From Hyphococcus sp. (GTDB lineage Bacteria > Pseudomonadota > Alphaproteobacteria > Caulobacterales > Parvularculaceae): 34,838 nucleotides of DNA. This document shows positions 31,801 through 34,838 of the stretch, in pieces. Every line of letters starts with the position of its first letter. Positions within the stretch are counted from its first letter, which is position 1. The translations under genes and the position numbers were made by a program. The notes below the pieces were generated by a model. The model was not told the DNA's origin. It did no database searches and was given only the letters and a program-made list of their open reading frames with translations. The stretch lies in the NCBI GenBank assembly GCA_021604585.1, contig BQJG01000035.1, positions 1-34,838 of the forward strand, given 5' to 3'.

Positions 31801-34800
31801 TCGAGCTCGCTTTCAAAAATATCGCCTTCGCCGCCAACGCCGATTTGGTCGAAGACATTGCCGCTCGTGCTGATGATCGCTGCGTTGCCTGCTGCATAAA
31901 TAGTTTCGCGGCCTTCAGAGCCTTCATTGCCGGCGATAATCGTGTTGCCGATCGTGACCGTCGAATCGTCCTGCGCGAAGACACCGCCGCCGCCGCCGGT
32001 ATTGTTGGTCGTGTTGCCGGTGAACGTGCTGTTGTAAATTCCCACATTCGCGTCGCCGCCGACATGGAGCGCCGCGCCATGACCGCTCGCCTGGTTGTCG
32101 TAAAATGTAGCATTGGTGAACACAGCGTTGGTGACACCCTGAATCCCCACTGCGCCGCCATTGCCGGAGGCTTCGCTGCCTCTGAAAGTCGAGTTCAAAA
32201 CGTTGAGCGAGGTAGGATCAAGAGCGTTGGAGCCATAGGCATATATCGCGCCGGCGCCGCTATCGGTCGTGTTGTCGTTAAATTGCGAATTGATGATGGT
32301 GGAGCTGCTGGCGTTGTTTGTGAACAGAGCGCCGCCATATCCGCCGGCGTAGTTGCCGGTGAAATATGTATTTCGAGCAGTCAAGTCGCCGCTCTGATTG
32401 AAAATCCCGCCGCCGATGCCTGCGCTATTGCCGCTGATCGCTGAATAGGAAATTGTCGCCGTTCCTTCGACAAAAACCCCGCCGCCAATGTTACCGGCGG
32501 TATTGTTTGCGATAACAGAACCGCTATCAACAGTGAGATTGCCGCCGCTCATAATTCCGCCGCCATTGAAGGCTTCGTTCATGTAGATGGTGCTGCCTTC
32601 ACTGATCGTTGTGGTTCCACGGCTGTAAATGCCACCGCCGCCATTTACAGCCTCGTTATGGGTAATGTCGGAATTGGAGATGTTGATCGTCGCTGAATTT
32701 GCGACCGTTACTATGCCGCCGCCATAAAGAGCCGCCGAGTTATTCGACACAATCGAATCGATAAGATTCAATGTAGAAATGCTGCCTACAGATATGCCGC
32801 CGCCGCCGCCCTCGGACGAAATGTTGTTGCCGTATATATAACTGTTCTGGATAGTGACAGTAGCATCGGTGTTGATGCGCACGCCGGCGCCGTCACTGCC
32901 GGAGAGTTGACCGCCTGTAATCACCAGCCCATCGATGGTGACGTCGTTCGGATCCGCCTCGTCGCCGCCATTGATCTGGATGACCCGGCTGGCCCCGTTA
33001 GCGTCAATGGTGATGTCCGCTGTCCCGTTGTTGTCGATATCGCCGTCGAGCAGGAAATCATCCTGAGTGATGACAAGTTGGCCATTGCTCAGCGTCAGCG
33101 TGCCGCCTGAGAGCGCACCGTCGAATTCAATCGTGTCGCCGTCCTGCGCCAGCGCCAGCGCCTCGCGAAGCGAAAGACCGTTGCCGTCCGCTGTTTCTGC
33201 GGCGAGATCGCCCGCGTCGAATGTTTCATCATCGAGCGTCGTTACCGTGAATGTTTGCGACATTTCTACAGCTCCCAAGTCCAGTTCGGCCCCTGACACG
33301 CGTGGCAACCCGCGTGCGTCAACGGGCAAGTCTTCGGCGGTGTTTGCGTCATTATCGAGATCATGCGCATCGACGGGCAGTTCAGTACTGTCGCCTGCGT
33401 CAACGGCATCACCAAAAATATTCAAAGCAACTGTCAACAGCGGCCCGTCATTGACTGCGAGCAATCCAGAAGTGACGCCGGTGTCTGGATTGGCGCCGAC
33501 ATCGCGGAATACATCGGCGAGCGTCGTGTCGCCGACATCGACGCCGCCAAAAAAGACATCGGTTCCAATGATGTTGCCGCCAGTGTTGGTAAACCCATGG
33601 GGAGCCCTGATGTCCGCACCACTGCCACCTGAGTCATTCCCGGAAACAATGCTATTGGTGATTCGTCCATACGCACCTGAGCCGCCAAAAACGATCCCGC
33701 CCCCCGAATTCGTTGCGTAGTTCCCAGTGATGGTCGAGTTATCAATCTCAAGGCTCAGGTTGACGGGCCGCTGGTAAATTGCGCCGCCATACAGTGCGGA
33801 ATTTCCAACAAATGTGGAATTGACTATCTCCGCAATGCGGGTGGTCCAAATTGCGCCGCCATAACCTCGGCCGTTGACGGCCGTGTTTGCAGAAAATAAC
33901 GAGTTGGCAACGTAAATTGTGCCTGCACTAAATATCGCGCCGCCGCCTTCTAATGCCGTATTTTCACCAAAATAGGAATCGCGAACAGCTGCAACGGCCA
34001 AGCCGACATATAATCCCCCTCCGTATTCTGATGAATTACCGCTAAACTCCGTGCTTTCAATTTCTGCAGAACCGAACGCCCCGACATACACGCCGCCGCC
34101 GCTTGAGGCGGCAGAATTGCCGTAAACCGCCGAGTTGGTAATAGTTATCGAGCTATATATCCAATTGAAAACGCCTCCACCGTCGCCTGTTGTCGCTTGG
34201 TTGCCCGAAATAAGCGTGTTGAGAATGGTAAGGTCGCCGCCATTCCAGATCCCGCCGCCGACTTCCGCGATATTGCTCGTAATCTCGCTGTTTGAAATCG
34301 TTAGAGAAATTCCCGCATCATAATCGACCGTCACGGCGCCGCCGCCCCCGCTATAATTGGCGCCGGTGATAATAAGTCCGTTGAGTGACGATGTTCCGCC
34401 TGTGGTGAAGTGAATGACACGGCCAGATCCGTCCGCATCAAGCGTGATGTCGGCGACATCATCGGCGTTGATGTCCCCGTTAATGTGAATTCCCTGTGCC
34501 AGCGTCAACTGACCGAGCGTCAGCGTCAGCGTGCCGCCGCTTAGCAATGCATCAAATTCAATCGTGTCGCCATCGCTGACGAGAGCCAGCGCCTCTCGCA
34601 GAGAAAGGCCAGCGCCGTCGTTTGTTTCTGCTGTGATATCCCCGGAATCGAATGCTTCGTCATCAAGCGTGGTGACAGTAAAAGTCTGCGCCATTTCCAA
34701 TGCTCCAATATCAAGGCCGTCGCCGGTCACACGGTCAAACCCGCGTCCGTCGATCGGAAGCGGCTCGCCAGAATTGGCGTCGCCATCTAGGTCTTGCACA

Positions 34801-34838
34801 TCTGTTGGCAGCGCTGACGCATCGCCGGCATTGATGGC
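28830..34838 (-). CDS. Giant RTX protein with tandem beta-helix modules, 5' end beyond window
   Basis: At least 2002 codons are visible; the frame is open through the right edge, so the N-terminus is missing. Residue numbers here count from the GTG at 34799. Each large module opens with a CSLREA-like segment (TVTTLDDE, then GLSLREALAL and GDTIEFD). It continues with Pmp-like right-handed beta-helix repeats (NSTFSGNSA, GGGI) and closes with a choice-of-anchor-Q-like block (VDAGD, LPVDARG, DLGAVE). Three full modules and the tail of a fourth are seen. Residues 1643-1912 are RTX nonapeptides that bind calcium, and the end, DDVIELSGFGAGLDEFSEV to DDFIFS, is a type I secretion signal. I see no cysteine. 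It is probably a secreted adhesin or matrix protein; an enzyme of the beta-helix lyase type is less likely. No T1SS transporter is present here. Confidence 0.92.
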   Translation of the reverse strand, partial: AINAGDASALPTDVQDLDGDANSGEPLPIDGRGFDRVTGDGLDIGALEMAQTFTVTTLDDEAFDSGDITAETNDGAGLSLREALALVSDGDTIEFDALLSGGTLTLTLGQLTLAQGIHINGDINADDVADITLDADGSGRVIHFTTGGTSSLNGLIITGANYSGGGGAVTVDYDAGISLTISNSEITSNIAEVGGGIWNGGDLTILNTLISGNQATTGDGGGVFNWIYSSITITNSAVYGNSAASSGGGVYVGAFGSAEIESTEFSGNSSEYGGGLYVGLAVAAVRDSYFGENTALEGGGAIFSAGTIYVANSLFSANTAVNGRGYGGAIWTTRIAEIVNSTFVGNSALYGGAIYQRPVNLSLEIDNSTITGNYATNSGGGIVFGGSGAYGRITNSIVSGNDSGGSGADIRAPHGFTNTGGNIIGTDVFFGGVDVGDTTLADVFRDVGANPDTGVTSGLLAVNDGPLLTVALNIFGDAVDAGDSTELPVDAHDLDNDANTAEDLPVDARGLPRVSGAELDLGAVEMSQTFTVTTLDDETFDAGDLAAETADGNGLSLREALALAQDGDTIEFDGALSGGTLTLSNGQLVITQDDFLLDGDIDNNGTADITIDANGASRVIQINGGDEADPNDVTIDGLVITGGQLSGSDGAGVRINTDATVTIQNSYIYGNNISSEGGGGGISVGSISTLNLIDSIVSNNSAALYGGGIVTVANSATINISNSDITHNEAVNGGGGIYSRGTTTISEGSTIYMNEAFNGGGIMSGGNLTVDSGSVIANNTAGNIGGGVFVEGTATISYSAISGNSAGIGGGIFNQSGDLTARNTYFTGNYAGGYGGALFTNNASSSTIINSQFNDNTTDSGAGAIYAYGSNALDPTSLNVLNSTFRGSEASGNGGAVGIQGVTNAVFTNATFYDNQASGHGAALHVGGDANVGIYNSTFTGNTTNNTGGGGGVFAQDDSTVTIGNTIIAGNEGSEGRETIYAAGNAAIISTSGNVFDQIGVGGEGDIFESELDNIFDEVVALGPQLFAGVLDDNGGPVPTVALNPIGIAVDAGDNTNLPQDDFDLDEDMNTGEDLPFDARGEDRIQNGTVDSGAYEAAPTTTLTVTTAASGSGEDAYSGGDLAAEMGDGNGLSLAEALALAQSGDTIEFDAAISGAAIFTGGEYGDFTASQDNLTIDGDIDNDGIADITIELVTGDIALTLSGGSDLDAQDVTIDGVDFASSNTGRGVVAGAYTNLTLSNSELSDFEDSAIQLGYGSTGTITNAEFISNYGEHGGAIRTEESVNLTVANSYFYGNAANQGGAIFAYEGASVSIEGSDFVNNYSSGSGGAVYMASSGTTLTVTNSTFTGNETIFDGGAIFQENGESASISGSTFYENSSLGGRGGAVYIGGTDAEIVFSTFEQNSAYSNGGGISNNGTLNVLHSTFENNEAGQLGGGVHNAGTLTLFNSTFSGNSAYNGGAVENSGEAALTNATILGNTSYGGGAGLANSGDMAVASSTITGNLSTNGAYAGINNIGTLSLANSIVTANEGILGPYDVRGASALYGGNIIGTNIYDGAADVGDTSLGQIFQELAVDGNTGILTGRLRDNGGPVLTAMINPSGPAFGGGNAAALPLDTLDLDGDMDTGEALPVDGRGDDRIANGTLDIGAVELQITDGTNGADMLTGDEFSEIINALGSGDTVMGGGGRDTLNGGGAADVIFGGDGGDYIIGDLGADEISGDEGDDFIDGGNGFDTLTGGSGDDMMLGGIGDDRMLGNDGNDTIDGGNRHDFLAGQDGDDSLLGGAGDDEITGGNGNDTIAAGGGDDTAGGGGGDDVMLGEAGDDLLNGGEGLDTIDGGNGNDRLAGAAGDDFVSGGAGNDVVKGNDGNDTLQGGNLNDTLNGGAGNDMLDGGNNDDRLTGANGDDTLIGGSGNDTLLGNTGNDLFIFNVGDGVDIVSDFTAGMATDDVIELSGFGAGLDEFSEVIAAASDDGTDTTIDLGGGQTLTLLGVVVADLHSDDFIFS
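29064..29873 (-). repeat. RTX nonapeptide array, 30 units in one register
   Basis: Residues 1643-1912 are 30 consecutive nine-residue units in unbroken phase, from GTNGADMLT to GNTGNDLFI. Most fit GGxGxDxLx; units 2 and 3 at the N-terminal end are degenerate. The repeats form calcium-filled beta-rolls after type I secretion. At DNA level they are 27-bp repeats rich in GCCGCC. Confidence 0.9.
29880..31535 (-). repeat. RTX protein module 3
   Basis: Residues 1089-1640. It opens TLTVTTAASGSGEDAYSGGD, more diverged than modules 1 and 2, and has GLSLAEALAL where the others have GLSLREALAL. It closes with LPVDGRGDDRI and LDIGAVEL directly before the RTX array. Confidence 0.8.
31392..31482 (-). repeat. 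91-bp module-start DNA repeat, copy in module 3
   Basis: This encodes the GLSL-EALALAQ-GDTIEFD segment. It is visibly similar in bases, not only in protein, to copies at 33123-33213 and 34554-34644, pointing to duplication within the gene. Confidence 0.7.
31536..33254 (-). repeat. RTX protein module 2
   Basis: Residues 516-1088, the longest module (573 residues). It opens TFTVTTLDDETFDAGD, nearly the same as module 1, and closes with VDAGDN and FDARGEDRI. The extra length is in the beta-helix rungs. Confidence 0.8.
33123..33213 (-). repeat. 91-bp module-start DNA repeat, copy in module 2
   Basis: This copy is homologous to 31392-31482 and 34554-34644. By eye it is closer to the module 3 copy here, sharing GCCAGCGCCTCG and AGACCGTT runs. 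Confidence 0.7.
33255..34685 (-). repeat. RTX protein module 1 (CSLREA/beta-helix/choice-of-anchor-Q)
   Basis: Residues 39-515 of the visible frame. It opens with TFTVTTLDDEAFDSGD and closes with VDARGLPRV and LDLGAVE. The 51 codons before it (from 34838) are the closing block of a preceding module, INAGD to DIGALE, so the array continues beyond the window. Confidence 0.8.
34554..34644 (-). repeat. 91-bp module-start DNA repeat, copy in module 1
   Basis: This is the most diverged of the three copies by eye, but TTCAATCGTGTCGCC and GCCAGCGCCTC remain. Confidence 0.65.

Noticed and set aside
31764..32444. Plus-strand frame of 226 codons opposite module 2
   Set aside because: Antisense shadow of the beta-helix repeats; its composition mirrors the GGG/NNT-rich coding strand.

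Overview
The window looks like a chromosomal segment of an alphaproteobacterium, probably marine or surface-associated. This rests on gene content: TPR-sulfotransferases, a PaaI-type thioesterase, an AGCS symporter, DUF2165, a VPLPA/PEP-CTERM-like surface protein and an RTX protein, together with moderately GC-rich, very compact coding. It is a protein-level impression, not a phylogenetic placement. I found no rRNA, tRNA, CRISPR array, insertion sequence or prophage.

Left half (1-18.6 kb): mostly housekeeping and accessory metabolism. It holds a partial GNAT acetyltransferase; a divergent muropeptide-recycling pair (Mpl-like Mur ligase and LD-carboxypeptidase); asd; a TPR-sulfotransferase gene split by a frameshift; rarD; a hotdog thioesterase; an epoxide-hydrolase-like protein; a class C beta-lactamase-like serine hydrolase with a small lipoprotein; an HCCA-isomerase-like protein; N-carbamoylputrescine amidase; DUF2165; an AGCS symporter; a sialate O-acetylesterase-like protein; a methyltransferase; and an ENPP-like phosphodiesterase. 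Several convergent neighbours share or abut their stop codons.

Centre (18.6-19.8 kb): nrdB, the radical-bearing subunit of class I ribonucleotide reductase. Its upstream region carries two NrdR-box-like 16-mers whose centres are 32 bp apart.

Right half (19.9-34.8 kb): a polysaccharide and cell-surface region. It contains rmlC, a translationally coupled GT2-GT2-sulfotransferase operon, a secreted protein with a VPLPA/PEP-CTERM-like tail, a GT-B glycosyltransferase, GDP-L-fucose synthase, a sulfotransferase/coiled-coil/glycosyltransferase fusion, and a giant cysteine-free RTX protein that runs off the right edge. The RTX protein has tandem beta-helix modules and 30 uninterrupted nonapeptides. 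The VPLPA/PEP-CTERM-like gene is preceded by a sigma-54-type -24/-12 element and a perfect 8-bp inverted repeat at about -68 to -93, the usual layout of an enhancer-dependent promoter.

Working model (inference): the right half makes and decorates a deoxyhexose-containing, possibly sulfated exopolysaccharide. A sorted surface protein under sigma-54 control and a large type I-secreted adhesin would act with it in a biofilm or floc matrix. The exosortase, polymerase/flippase genes, gmd, rmlABD and the T1SS transporter are not in this window.
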